Shown here: positions 10,194 to 20,248 of the stretch, in pieces
Numbering within the stretch: the first letter of the stretch is position 1
Layout of the letters: every line of letters starts with the position of its first letter
From: Xanthostigma xanthostigma
Lineage: Eukaryota > Arthropoda > Insecta > Raphidioptera > Raphidiidae
NCBI GenBank assembly: GCA_963575645.1
Contig: OY754466.1
Coordinates: forward strand, 40,642,001 to 40,706,000
Direction of reading: 5' to 3'
Length of the DNA: 64,000 nucleotides
Made by a program: the position numbers and the translations under genes
Notes under the pieces: generated by a model
Told to the model about the DNA's origin: nothing
What the model saw: the letters and a program-made list of their open reading frames with translations, nothing else
Databases searched by the model: none

Positions 10194-11349
10194 CAGACGG
10201 TTTAGACTTTAGAGCACTAGGTGAAATAGATAGCCCGAACGGAGCCTTATGAAATTTCCACTGGCCTTCAGGAGTGACGAACGAAGTTAGACTCTTTGAT
10301 TTGTCAGATAATTCAACTTGGTAAAAGGCGCTGTTTAGATCCAACGTGGTGAAAACTTTGGCGTTTTTTAAGCACTGGAAAATGTGCTCAATCGACGGAA
10401 CAGGAAAACTATCCATGACAACCTTTTTGTTTAACTGGCGATAATCAATACAAAGTCTATAACCTCCACTTGATTTCTTGACAAGAAAAGCCGGTGAAGC
10501 GTAAGGGGATTTACTAGGTGAAATAACGCCTTTATTCAAAAGATCACTAATATGTTCCCTCATTATTTTAGCTTGAGGTGGGGAAAGTGGATACGGGGCC
10601 TTTCGGACTGGAATACCGTCAGACAAATGAATTGAATATTTGTAATTTTTAGCTTGACCTAGTTCTTCGGTAAGAACTTCTGGAAATTCAGCAAGCAAAC
10701 TACTAAAGTTGGCCGCATTTGAATCTATACTGGTAACGTGATCCAGGGAGAAGGTTTTGGACGAAGCGGGTAACGGTACAAAGGGAATGACGTGAGAGGA
10801 ATCGAATTTAAAAGAAAGATTATTCTCGGTACAATTAACGTTCGCACCCATTTTGCATAAAGAATCATAACCTATTATGACGGGATACGATAGAGCGTCG
10901 AGAACTAGGAAATCAATCTTCCAGGTAAATTTACTAATAGTAATGACTACTGTTAACGTGAAATTAGATCTAGCGATAGAACTGTTGGCTACTTGGGCAT
11001 AAGAAATCGAATTTGTGATCGTACCTATTTTTAACGATGACAAATAATTAGCAAGTTCGGCATTGATGTAGTTCTTGGTAGAACCGGTATCAAGCAGTGC
11101 CGAAGCTCGAATATGTTGAAAGTAGAGATAAACTAGAGGGATCGTAGAGCTACTTGATTGACTTGGGGAATTATAGGAATAATTCGGGACGGGAGAAGTC
11201 AATCGAATAGACGTATTTACAGGAGAGGACAAGTTAGCTGGAGGGGGGTGGTTCGAAAGAGGTGACTTATTAACTAATGTGGTTAACCGGGGAAAGACAT
11301 TAATTTGTTCTACATCTTTCGGTTTACTAAAAATTTTGACAACGCTATC
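10186..11349 (-). pseudogene. pol: gypsy pol, first part: protease and RT N-half
   Basis: The frame is open from the codon right after the gag TGA down to a stop at 10186-10188. A retropepsin motif LLDTGSTKNYI (D-T-G) is followed by the RT palm and fingers: SPYASPAFLVKK, YRLCIDYRQLN, the catalytic-Asp motif LDLNSAFYQV, and FHKAPFGLSISPSAL. The frame then shifts just before the FFDD motif, where a short CTAAA-type duplication lies around 10200-10213. It is in the same frame as gag with no intervening ATG, so it would be made as a gag-pol fusion by readthrough, or the TGA is a mutation. Confidence 0.88.
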
Positions 11350-12213
11350 TCACCCTTGAGAGGGCAGGATAGCCTTAGGTTCAGAAGGAGAAGGACGTGG
11401 GGGACGAACCGGACACTGGGCTATAAAGTGACCTGGTTGTTTACAATATCGGCAACAAGGGGAAAAATTAGGAGCGACAAGTCCGGTCGAATTGGGGTGA
11501 GTGTACGTTTTACGTTGACGTTCAACTACTCTCAAATGTTTTATAAGCTGGTGAAGCTCAGCTAAACAAGTTGGGGTATCTCTGAATTGTAGATAATTAA
11601 ATGTGAATTCGTTTTGGTTAAGCCAAATGCGCGCAATTATCTCCGATTCAGACAGGCTAGGACCCAATAATTCGACGTATTTCAAGACGTCTTCAGCATA
11701 TTCGGGAAAATTCTCAGAGAGGTTCTGACGCCTACTGATATAGCGTTCTATTAGCATAGCCCGATCTATAGAAGTGGTGAAATGGTTTAGAATAAGATTT
11801 TTGAGCTGTGTCCATTCGAGTTCAGAATAGACATTAAGTCTCCACCACTGTCGGAGGGGTCCGTCAGTCTTAGTGCCTAAACTCTTTAACAAAATATGAA
11901 ATGGAACTAAAGCGAATTGACTCACGTTCTCGATTTCTAACAGGAATTGTATCAAAATGTCAAGATCTGTACCTGTAGCGGTAGGTACGTTACGCAACAA
12001 GTCCCGGATATCGCCCATATTTGCATGCGAAGCGGTATGATTTGGAACGGAAATAAGAATTGGCTCGGACTTACTCGGTGAGTGCACTGGAGGATCGTCC
12101 ATCGCCGGCGGAGAGTCTGGAAGTTCAGCGGTGGTCGGAGGCGGACCTGGAGATTTGCTTTGGCCGGGTGTCGGCGGAGACTTTGGGCTGCGGCAGGACT
12201 TATGGCGCGGCAT
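11350..12213 (-). CDS. gag: gypsy gag with one CCHC zinc knuckle
   Basis: This 287-codon ORF is the first after the primer site. Its N-terminus is proline/serine-rich (residues 1-60). The middle part (about 90-240) has the retrotransposon capsid pattern (PLRQWW, FTTSIDRAMLIERYISRRQ, FPEYAEDVLKYVELLG). Near the C-terminus (about 256-270) lies CRYCKQPGHFIAQC, a C-x2-C-x4-H-x4-C zinc knuckle that binds genomic RNA. The ATG at 12211-12213 lies 69 bp inside the LTR. The stop is a single TGA that leads in frame into protease. The expected role is assembly of the virus-like particle. Confidence 0.88.
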   Translation of the reverse strand: MPRHKSCRSPKSPPTPGQSKSPGPPPTTAELPDSPPAMDDPPVHSPSKSEPILISVPNHTASHANMGDIRDLLRNVPTATGTDLDILIQFLLEIENVSQFALVPFHILLKSLGTKTDGPLRQWWRLNVYSELEWTQLKNLILNHFTTSIDRAMLIERYISRRQNLSENFPEYAEDVLKYVELLGPSLSESEIIARIWLNQNEFTFNYLQFRDTPTCLAELHQLIKHLRVVERQRKTYTHPNSTGLVAPNFSPCCRYCKQPGHFIAQCPVRPPRPSPSEPKAILPSQG

Positions 12214-12265
12214 GGTCGACTGGAAGACGTGGAATCGGACAGGAACAGGACTCAGGAATTAACTA

Positions 12266-12280
12266 CGCTCCTTGCTACCA
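12266..12280 (-). promoter_or_regulatory. Candidate primer-binding site of the gypsy element
   Basis: Two bases after the upstream LTR the minus strand reads TGGTAGCAAGGAGCG. It starts with TGG, complementary to a tRNA CCA end. I did not identify the tRNA. Confidence 0.6.
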
Positions 12281-12282
12281 AT

Positions 12283-12522
12283 TATAGCACGGCAGTGGAA
12301 GGATTTCTGGTAACGTAGGTCCATTCCCACCTGTGAATAAATAAAAGAAAAAAGACGGACAGATTTCTCAAAACGGTGGATTGTTTGGGCTGTACCGGTG
12401 TTATTTTGGGCCCATAGTGATCAGAGAGGGTACAGCTCCACTTCTTCTACTGTTCTGAGAAACTTGTGCAGAAATGTAACAAAGAAAAGAATATGCAGTT
12501 GGTCGATAACAATTATATTTCA
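12283..12522 (-). repeat. Upstream LTR of the gypsy element (240 bp)
   Basis: By eye it is identical to 6549-6788. It starts TGAAATATAATTG and ends GTGCTATA in element orientation. If the family LTR is 983 bp, this copy lacks the first 743 bp. Confidence 0.8.
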
Positions 12523-12976
12523 ATACCTATAGGTGATTAGGTAATAATGAAAAACTGTTAAATTCCATTCAGATTATTTTTTATTTCTTAAAATCGTATT
12601 TTGCACCTTTATATTGCAAAAATTTATCGTAGTGAGTACCATGTCCATACCAATAGTACATAACTCAAAGGTACTAATAAAAAACTATCTTTATAATGAG
12701 ATATTGCACATCGATCTTTGGAAAGAGACAATCTGTTATGAGAGTTAACTCTTAAAGAAGTCAATAACTTTTTCCCATAACAGTCTCTTTTCAAAGGTCG
12801 ATGTGCAATATTTACCGCCGCGTATTCTAAGAAAGTTAAGATCCGTATCCGTGTCCGCGGATCTTGAAACCAAATAGCCGTATCCGTATCCGCGGATCTT
12901 GAAACCAAATATCCGTATTCAGATCCGTATCCGCGGATATGCATTTTTAACGATCCGGCACATCACTAGTTTTAAG

Positions 12977-13489
12977 TAATAATCTATACTTCCAGCATTC
13001 TATATAATATTATGTCTTTTTCTGTGGTTTTCTATATAACGCACACATATAATAAAAATAATTTGCTGTATGAAATGTAATTTATTTGCAAGTGTTTGTA
13101 ACAATGGTCTGTAGTTCTGTAATAAATGAATGCACTTTATATATTTAAAAGGTGCATATTGTATAGATAGCCGGTTTAATAATAAATGTGTTAGTAAAGC
13201 ATTTATATACGTGGTTCGCTTATGAGACGGTCACATATTTTCTTTAAATTTTTGTGACAACATGCGCATGACTGTGACGGTTCTGTTACCGTTCGCAGAA
13301 AACACTAAATTTTAAAGTTCTAAAAAAAAAACTTTGTGGATTATTCACCCTCAAAAATACGTAAAAAAACTGGAACTACTTTTCGTCTTTCACTATCATT
13401 TTTATAATCTAACTATCAGAAATCGCATATATTACACGTTATAGCAACTGATGTAGAATAACTGTATAACTATATCGCACTTTGTATAG
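12977..13489. other. No gene seen
   Basis: AT-rich spacer after the hAT duplication with no recognisable ORF. From about 13430 it begins to resemble the leader of the minisatellite-bearing repeat also found at 35900. Confidence 0.5.
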
Positions 13490-13640
13490 TGAGCCAGTAA
13501 TTGTTTTTTTAAAGAACTCCCTCGAAACGCCTTCCCATTTTTACTGCGCAAAAAAAAGCCATCGCATCGACACGACCCCATAATCGTTTTTTAAAGAGCT
13601 CCCCTAAACGCCTTCCCCTTTTCACTGTGCAAAAAAAAAA
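13490..13640. repeat. About 81-bp minisatellite family, short array
   Basis: Roughly 1.7 units share GACACGACCCC.TAAT.G, TTTTTTAAAGA.CTCCC, ACGCCTTCCC and TTTTCACTG.GCAAAAAA with the longer array at 35955-36305. The preceding 60 bp also match between the two loci, so this is one dispersed element carrying variable numbers of units. Confidence 0.7.
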
Positions 13641-13684
13641 TAATTTATAAAAATCAATTTTCCGCACTTAAAACGACAAATATA

Positions 13685-14382
13685 TCTAATATATAAAATT
13701 CTCGTGTCACAGTTTTCGAAGTCATACTCCTCCGAAACGGCTTGACGGATTTTGATGAAATTTTTTGTGCTTATCCGGTATCTATGAGAATCGGCCAACA
13801 TCTATTTTTCATCCCCCTAAATGTTAGGGGTAGTCCACCCTTAAATTTTTTTTCTTCCTTTGATTATAATTATTATTATACACGAATTTTTTTTTAAATT
13901 CGTATCCATGGTTTTAAAATATAAACAGCCTTATGTATGATTTGAAAAAATTCTGTCAAAAATTAAAAAAACATTGATTTATATACTTTTAACATTTTTC
14001 ATCATTAAATAATTTTCAAGTGATTTTATAACCTCAAAAGTACTCAACACGTGACACGAGCTTCCAATAACAACGGATTTTGTGTTGTAAGTATACTTTT
14101 TTTTATTCATATCGAAAATGTTGTTGATCTTATAAAAATTGGTCGATAATTTATTTATTGAAGAGTACTAATCAGACGTTAATCAAAGATTCAAATATCC
14201 CCATTCGTTATTTTGCACCGGGCACGACGGCGCAGCCGGAGTGTTCGACATACACACATATACGTCCATGTATATTTTAAAATAAATAAAATAGATAGAT
14301 AGATGTTCCAATTATATAGATATATATATATATATATATATATAATACTGTTAGGCGGTACGAAGTTCGCCGGGTCCGCTAG
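13685..14382 (+). mobile_element. Non-autonomous Helitron-like element
   Basis: It starts with TC after an A (TCTAATATATAAAATTCTCG) and ends GGGTCCGCTAG before a T. That fits Helitron insertion between A and T with a 5' TC and 3' CTAG. A short GC-rich hairpin (GGCGGTACGAAGTTCGCC, 14354-14371) lies just upstream of the 3' end, also as expected. The interior is non-coding and includes a (GATA)n and a (TA)n run near 14290-14343. Part of it (14135-14190) is shared with 37600-37640. Confidence 0.75.
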
Positions 14383-14807
14383 TATTATATAAAATAATAA
14401 TTGTGTAGTTCCAGTGGATATTTTGCACTAGTCAATATTTTTGTTGTTTACGACGTGAACTGGTTGTAAGTGCAAGGTGCTGTCAGAGAACAAAACGACA
14501 AGCCATCCAAATACTACACAACCAATCTAGAAAATTAAGTATTACGGCATATAATGGCCGAACAACCATTTCTCAACATGACGTGAAAGATACGATATCA
14601 AATTTGAAAAAAATATTTCGATAACTGTTTTTTACTCAGACATCTTACAAAATAAGAAAAAAGTAGTTTTATTAGCAAAAAGAAAATAAAAATAAATACA
14701 TGATAATTTTATTTAATTTTACAATATTTGAAACTTAACATTACATTTGAATGTTCTCTTTTCAAAGGTGTAGACTTTGTATATTACGAGTTTTTATATG
14801 CGGCCTT
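14383..14807. other. No gene seen
   Basis: AT-rich sequence without a recognisable ORF or repeat end. Confidence 0.5.
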
Positions 14808-14815
14808 AGTACAGC

Positions 14816-15867
14816 CAGGGCCCTCGTAAGGCCTCACGCCGCCCGCGTGCGGATTCATAATTGACGCCCCTTATTGGGGATAAACTCACTAGACGATATG
14901 TCAAATTGAAAAACGTTAAAAATTCTAAATAACTAATACTGTAAGTGCAAATACTTCTTCATAGAATCAGACATTTTGTTTTTTTCTTCTTGCCTAATTT
15001 TCTTAAACTGCCGAAATTGTGCATCCGAAGGTTTTTTTCTTTTATTACTTTCCTAAAATGCAACAATGCTTCACTTCACATCGTCATTACAAAACGATTT
15101 GGACAGGTAAAATTACTAATAAGATAATTAATTTTTGAAAACAAATAAAAATGTGAAAAATGTAACAGTGAAAGATACTTTACAAATGATAGGCTAAAAG
15201 TAAAAACGAGTTCAATTTTTAATTAGGACAAAAGCGGGATGAAATAATGAAATATATTCAATTAAAATGAAACACATTAAACAGTGAATTTTGAAAATTC
15301 ACTCCTTACAGAGTGAACTTCAAAAATTCTCTCTTCACGTTAAAAAAATCACTCCGCGGAGTAAACTGTTCTCTACAAAAACAGTTTACTCCGTGCGATT
15401 TTTCACGGCGTTCTTCTCCTGTCGTACTTATGAATGAGAGAAAAATTTAGTTTCACCACTGAGCTGAGAGAATTCATTAAGTCAAAATAATCATTAGTTC
15501 ATCAATTAGTAAAAAGTATTTGTTTATTGAAAAATACTTTACTTCACTCGCACTCTTGCAGGAATCGACAAGAAAATTCAAGATATAAACATACGCGGGA
15601 GTCTCCCGATAGGGGCGCCCTGTCTACGCGCTGATGTGAACTAACTATCGAATCGAAAACTGCGCGCGAAATATTTCGAATTCGAATTTCATTAAAAAAT
15701 ACATAACTACTCGTAAGAGTTTTCACGCAAATAAAATTGATATAATATCAGTTATATATTTTTTCTATACAGTACAAAAAACATAACACAACTAGGCCAT
15801 TTGCCGCCCCTTGAATGTGCCGCCCGCGTGCGTCGCACACATCGCACTATAGGGCGCGAGGGCCCTG
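14816..15867. mobile_element. hAT element with CAGGGCCCTCG ends, degenerate
   Basis: Inverted ends CAGGGCCCTCG/CGAGGGCCCTG are flanked by a perfect 8-bp duplication AGTACAGC (14808-14815, 15868-15875). Subterminal GCCGCCCGCGTGCG motifs occur near both ends. A short piece of transposase remains (14933-15049, minus). The middle holds short inverted repeats around 15300-15400 (ACTCCGCGGAGT; AACAGTTTACTCCG). Confidence 0.85.
14933..15049 (-). pseudogene. hAT transposase, N-terminal fragment
   Basis: The minus strand reads SNKRKKPSDAQFRQFKK then IRQEEKNKMSDSMKKYL and reaches a stop at 14933-14935. A basic KRKKPS.AQ.R..KK.R.EE stretch is characteristic of the N-terminus of one group of zinc-finger hAT transposases (recognised from memory). 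The catalytic domain is absent. The location inside a hAT-ended element supports the assignment. Confidence 0.6.
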
Positions 15868-15920
15868 AGTACAGCTGTAGAGCCTAGCTTTGTCTATAAG
15901 TAACGCGAAACCGATTTAAA

Positions 15921-16131
15921 ATAGTATATTACACATGTAGGGAAGTAAAGTAAGAAATGTCTGAGATCGCATTTCGCCTCGGCCAACAAAGATGTGATCT
16001 TAGGCTTTCTTACTTTACTTCCCGTGGTGTGTATACTATTTTTTTGCTCGACGTAGGCAGGAAGAGGCAACTTCGTTTAGCGCAGCGGGACGAAAGTTGA
16101 CGCTTTCTGCCCGTCGAGCAAAAAATAGTAT
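15921..16131. repeat. Two adjacent hairpins sharing ATAGTAT
   Basis: Hairpin 1 (15921-16039) has arms ATAGTATATTACACATGTAG.../...GTGGTGTGTATACTAT with a strong GGGAAGTAAAGTAAGAAA stem. Hairpin 2 (about 16033-16131) has arms ACTATTTTTTTGCTCGACG / CGTCGAGCAAAAAATAGT, and an inner stem GGCAGGAAGAGGCAACTTCG against CGAAAGTTG...CTTTCTGCC. The ATAGTAT motif occurs three times in alternating orientation. Probably a small MITE or two adjoining ones. Confidence 0.65.
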
Positions 16132-16405
16132 TTTTATTCGATTACTTCATAAAATTGTCTATAAAATAATAGATTTAAATATATAGACACACCTCTATTA
16201 GATTTACATACACGAAGGTATAAATACACTCAATAAAATGAGCGCGGTTTGTATTATAAATAAAACACAAAAAAAATGCAAATTTCAGTTCATGAAGACA
16301 TCGGGTTGAGAGTATTTTTCGGAGCTGGTACAAAAATTAACCAAACAGGGATGTCAGGTTCAAAACAAACTATATAAGCACGATTCTGCATAAAAACAAT
16401 CTCAA

Positions 16406-16830
16406 GGCCACTGCACATAAAGTTGTTTTTTTGCTAGATTTGGCAGCCAGGTTTCAAGCATGCTTCGGCGCTGAGTAACGTGATGGCTTTTATGTGTTCG
16501 CTTCACACGATGCGTGGTATTGAAGCTTTCTTTGTAGATGGGTTTGGTGCGCTAACAAAAGTGAACGTTTATTGTCTCTGAACAGAACACACACTACGAC
16601 GCCATGTTTGTTTGAGTTTATGCAAGATACTGTTTCTTGATTGGTTCTTGCTCAAAACAAGCAGACAAACTAGCACGAAAAATAGCCCCACTTCTAATTT
16701 TGAAATCCATTCTTGTGACCAGGCACGCGAGCCCGCAGTGACGTCATTTCCATCTTCGTAGTCAGTGCGCCAGTCAGCGAAAGTTTCAGCAAAGATTCCA
16801 GAGGCAAAACCAGTCTCGTGTGCAGCGGCC
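16406..16830. mobile_element. TIR family 'GGCCGCTGCACACG', copy a
   Basis: The ends are GGCCACTGCACA... and ...AGTCTCGTGTGCAGCGGCC, inverted relative to each other. Internal motifs (TTTTATGTGTTCGCTTCACACGATGCGTG, split here as TTTTATGTGTTCGC / ACACGATGCGTG; AAAAATAGCCCC; TTGAAATCCAT.CTTGTGA) recur at 43149, 44943, 46936 and 56117. It is non-coding. The superfamily is not assigned. Confidence 0.75.
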
Positions 16831-17404
16831 TTAACAAATAACAGAACGTGCAGCCAGAACTTGAAAGAGCAGTTTACAGAAGCAATTTACATTCCCAGCA
16901 ATTATAATAATAAAAAGGTGCCAATTGCAAGTTAATAATATTAAAGTTAAAACGCCATCTGTCGTTACTTGCTACTCTCGGTTTTTGTACTTTACATAAT
17001 GCGATTGGAATAAAATATCATTCTGTTTGTTATACACTTTCAGTCCAAGAGCTATCAAATATTTTTGGGTAGCTATTTGAGACAACGGGAAAATTTGTGT
17101 AACACTTCTTTTGTAATGTCTGGAACACACAATCGAAGATCTGGCTGAACGGTAATGGGGCCTGGTCAAGTCGGGAATTTTTAACTTTGCAAAATTGTAT
17201 ATGTTATTAAAGAAATGGGATACTGGGGATATTAGTTATGACCAAGAATCAAATTCAGTAGTTTCTGGTTACTAATACCAAACGAGCCCACGTTCATTGT
17301 GTCTACATAATAACATGATTGTAAAATATTATTAGTTATACCGGGCGTTCTGCGATATAGTGTTAAACATGTACTGTTCTATCTCATTGTTAACCAATTT
17401 TATT
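16831..17404. other. No gene seen
   Basis: Unremarkable sequence; only a 65-codon ORF without a domain. Confidence 0.5.
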
Positions 17405-18498
17405 GTTTCACCCGGGTGCAAAAGAGGGTCATGAGTAGGTACTCACGTTCATCTTAGTTTACCGAGATGAATGTTGTGTTCAAATTGCATGATGATCGGG
17501 GTTACCGTTCAAAAGTTTTTGTCGAACGGACAAGTTTTGAGTTATATTTTGCATTTTTCATTGATGCTCCACTCCTATTGGTCGTAGCATGAATGTGATA
17601 TTATACAGTGTGTCCCCGGATTGAGTTCACAATAGGTGAGATTGACCAAAAATTTTTGAATTGGAATTTCATATTTTGGGGCTCCGCCCTGCTTGGTCTG
17701 AAATTTATTTTTAGTTTACTTTCGATTTTTTTAAATCAGGTAGGCCTTTACAGTTGAGCAAAACCTCTTTTCGTTTCAGGTAAAGTACCTTTTCCGATCA
17801 TAGTACGCAAAAGTGTCACTACGAAAAGTTGTTCTCAATGAAAAATTGTGGCGTTATGCAAATTTTCAGAATGATCGGCCTACTTTGATAATAGAAGTAG
17901 AAAATAGGAGAAAAATATTTGTTATTAACGATTACATGATAAATCTTGAGATGAGAAAACAGGGTGAAATTAAAATTCAAATTTTTACAGTTTATCAAAA
18001 AAATAAATTAAACTCAAATTACTCTATTTGGCTTCCTCCACGTGATTGTTTTTCAAACAAAACAAAACAAAAGCGGATTTTATCAAAGTAGGCTGATCAT
18101 TCTGAAAATTTGCATAACGCCATAATTTTTCATTGTGAACAACTTTTCTTAGTGACACTTTTGCGTAGGTACTATGAACGGAAAAGGTACTTTACCTGAA
18201 ACGAAAAGAGGTTTTGCTCAACTGTAAAGGCCTACTTGATTTAAAAAAATCGAAAGTAAACTAAAAATAAATTTCAGACCAAGTAGGGCGGAATTCCAAA
18301 ATATGAAATTCCAATTCGAAAATTTTTGGTCAATCTCACCTATTGTGAACTCAATCCGGGGACACACTGTATAGCCTATCTATAGCCTTCCTCGATAAAT
18401 GGGCTATCGAACAAAGATATATTTTTCAATTCGAACCAGTAGTTTCTGAGATCAGCGCGTTCAAAGAAACTCTTCACCTTTATACATTATAGTATAGA
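17405..18498 (-). mobile_element. Helitron-like element split by a MITE
   Basis: Read on the minus strand, it starts TCTATACTATAATG, followed by AAAGGTGAAGAG and GAACGCGCTGATCTC. It continues with CGAGGAAGGCTATAG and ACCAATAGGAGTGGAG and ends near GCACCCGGGTGAAAC. The same ordered motifs form the element at 55117-55805. The MITE at 17606-18369 interrupts it. The 3' end is degenerate. Confidence 0.65.
17606..18369. mobile_element. TA-flanked foldback MITE with CAGTGTGTCCCCGGATTG ends
   Basis: The whole 764 bp is essentially one inverted repeat with arms of about 300 bp, ends CAGTGTGTCCCCGGATTGAG and the reverse complement, and flanking TA (17604-17605, 18370-18371). This suggests a Tc1/mariner-type target. 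The 92-codon ORF at 17813-18091 is formed by the arms and has no recognisable domain. Confidence 0.85.
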
Positions 18499-18978
18499 TA
18501 AGATTTGAGATATTTCTTTTTAAGTACCTTACTGATGTACACCTCGTATTTATGTACCTACGTAGGTATGTTTGAACTTATCTCGGCAGGTATATCCAAT
18601 CCGAAATAATAAAATCTATGAAAGGTGCAATGTTATCTGTAGTGTAGATCAAATGTAGGTGGCTGTGCTACTGGACTTACATGCTGCAGATACACGAGAT
18701 GCTTGCGTTTGCTCTGCTCTACGAAACACGCGACTAAAATCACATGCAAGCGTCATGTTCTATAGTCACTCATTTCAAATTCTTACATTATTATGGATAG
18801 AGCTGAATAAAGATTCAACTATTATAATCATCTAGGCTTTACACTATAGGATAATCTCACATGTTGAGCGTCTATAATCCACAATCTACGAGGATTCGCT
18901 TGTGTTGATGTCACTTTTGATCGTTAGACCTTATCTTGTCAGTTCGTAGCGATGACATTTAGCAGACGACCTTTAAAA
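18499..18978. other. No gene seen
   Basis: No recognisable ORF or repeat. It ends in CTTTAAAA (18971-18978), the left target duplication of the next element. Confidence 0.5.
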
Positions 18979-19283
18979 CAGTGATGTCAAAGATACGGCT
19001 TGAGAGCCCCATCCGGCCCTCAAGCAATCTCAATATGGCCCGCGACCAATCTATCCAGTGAAGATATTAGACACCTGACATCGATGAGCTTATCAAAAAT
19101 AAGAGACCTCAAGTGTCTGGATTCTCAAGCTCAAGATAATTTACCCTTTTTATGACCTTTATAATATAAAAATTTATTTTGACTAAATAAATAAATATTT
19201 CAGTTTTTAATTTAGAGTCTGGCCCGCTGACACACCCTAAATCTTATAAATGGCCCTTTAGAAAAATCAGTCTGACACTCATG
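18979..19283. mobile_element. hAT-like MITE (CAGTGATGTCAAAG / TCTGACACTCATG ends)
   Basis: The flanking 8-mers CTTTAAAA (18971-18978) and CTTTGAAA (19284-19291) match at 7 of 8 bases. The terminal repeats are imperfect. The interior carries TGGCCCGC and GGCCCTTTAG motifs seen in many hAT elements. A related piece in opposite orientation is at 20050-20245. Confidence 0.65.
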
Positions 19284-19291
19284 CTTTGAAA

Positions 19292-20049
19292 TAGATAAAT
19301 ATTATACTATCCCTGACATCTAGCAGTAAAATGAAGATTTTGATTTATCGTTTTTATGAATGCTAATGCCAGTTTTGACTGAAACCTGAACTTACTTAGA
19401 TCGCAGTCAGATAAACACTTAGGAAACGGTATTTAAATTTCATCAAGATCGATCCAGTAGTTTGCACGTAGGCTTCATTTGACAATCACCCAAATCATTT
19501 AACTTTATAAACTGTGACCATATACTAAATTCATTTTCAAGGTGAATAGATGTAAACAAATAATTCATACAAATACTGCCGTTCGATTGTCCCGACTGAC
19601 CAATCACAACTCAGTAGATGTAAACAAATGCTTACATGCATTCATCTTGGAAACGGTGGTATAGTAACTTTTGTGCATAATCGCACGTTCGTCAATGTGT
19701 TGTTTCAACGATTTACCGTTTCTATAGCGATCGTACGCCATTGCCAATGCGTTCTAAAGAGTCATACATCAGATTTGTACGTGAAAATAAGTACGTTTAT
19801 ATTTCAGTACGAACTACAAGATATATATTGCATCATCAGTCGGAATTCATGTAAATTTACTACATCAACATTATCTAGATTCTAGACCTACTACAGTGGC
19901 CTTTCAGTAAGTCGTTACTCATTAAATCGGCGCTTCTCGCTCTTCCCTTCCTGCGCCTTACTGTTTTCAACCGTCAATGAATGACGAGTCTACACAGTCA
20001 GGGCTGCCAAATGTTTGAAACACCCCTACAGTTTGGTATTAAAATGCCT
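19292..20049. other. No gene seen
   Basis: The 85-codon ORF (19628-19885) has no recognisable domain. Nothing else stands out. Confidence 0.5.
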
Positions 20050-20245
20050 TGTCTAGAGCAGGGGTGCAGATTGATTTGTCTAAAGTGCCATTTATAAGAT
20101 TTAGGGTGTTTTAACGGGCTAGAGTCTAAATTAAAAAGTAAAACACATACTAAATTTAAATCTTTATTTATTTACTTTAAATCAATATTCATATAAAGGT
20201 AATATAAAGGGTAAATTATCTTGAGCTTGAGGATCCAGCAATTTT
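20050..20245. mobile_element. hAT-like MITE fragment related to 18979-19283
   Basis: It starts CAGGGGTGCAGATTGATTTG and continues GCCATTTATAAGATTTAGGG, the reverse complement of the right part of 18979-19283. It also shares the TTATCTTGAGCTTGAG segment. The far end is missing. Confidence 0.6.
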
Positions 20246-20248
20246 AAA

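Larger units (their letters stand above)
6545..12526 (-). mobile_element. Ty3/gypsy LTR retrotransposon
   Basis: The order on the minus strand is LTR, primer site, gag, protease, RT, RNase H, integrase, LTR, which is the Ty3/gypsy order. The 240-bp direct repeats at 6549-6788 and 12283-12522 look identical, so insertion was recent. A 4-bp duplication ATAC (6545-6548, 12523-12526) flanks the pair, matching gypsy target size. The coding frame is broken twice: an in-frame TGA between gag and pol and a frameshift within RT near 10200. No env ORF was found. The two terminal repeats may be of unequal length (see findings). Confidence 0.9.
6377..12968. mobile_element. hAT-like non-autonomous element B, split by a gypsy element
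   Basis: The ends are TAGTGATGTGCCGGATATCC and its reverse complement, as in element A (1771-2768). Perfect 8-bp flanking duplications GTTTTAAG lie at 6369-6376 and 12969-12976. Its own sequence is 6377-6544 and 12527-12968. The inner part matches element A in reverse, including the internal inverted repeat at 12695-12812 and the GATCCGTATCCGCGGAT arrays. A gypsy retrotransposon interrupts it. No transposase is present. Confidence 0.9.

Noticed and set aside
17813-18091. 92-codon ORF
   Set aside because: Lies wholly within the arms and centre of a foldback MITE; no domain.
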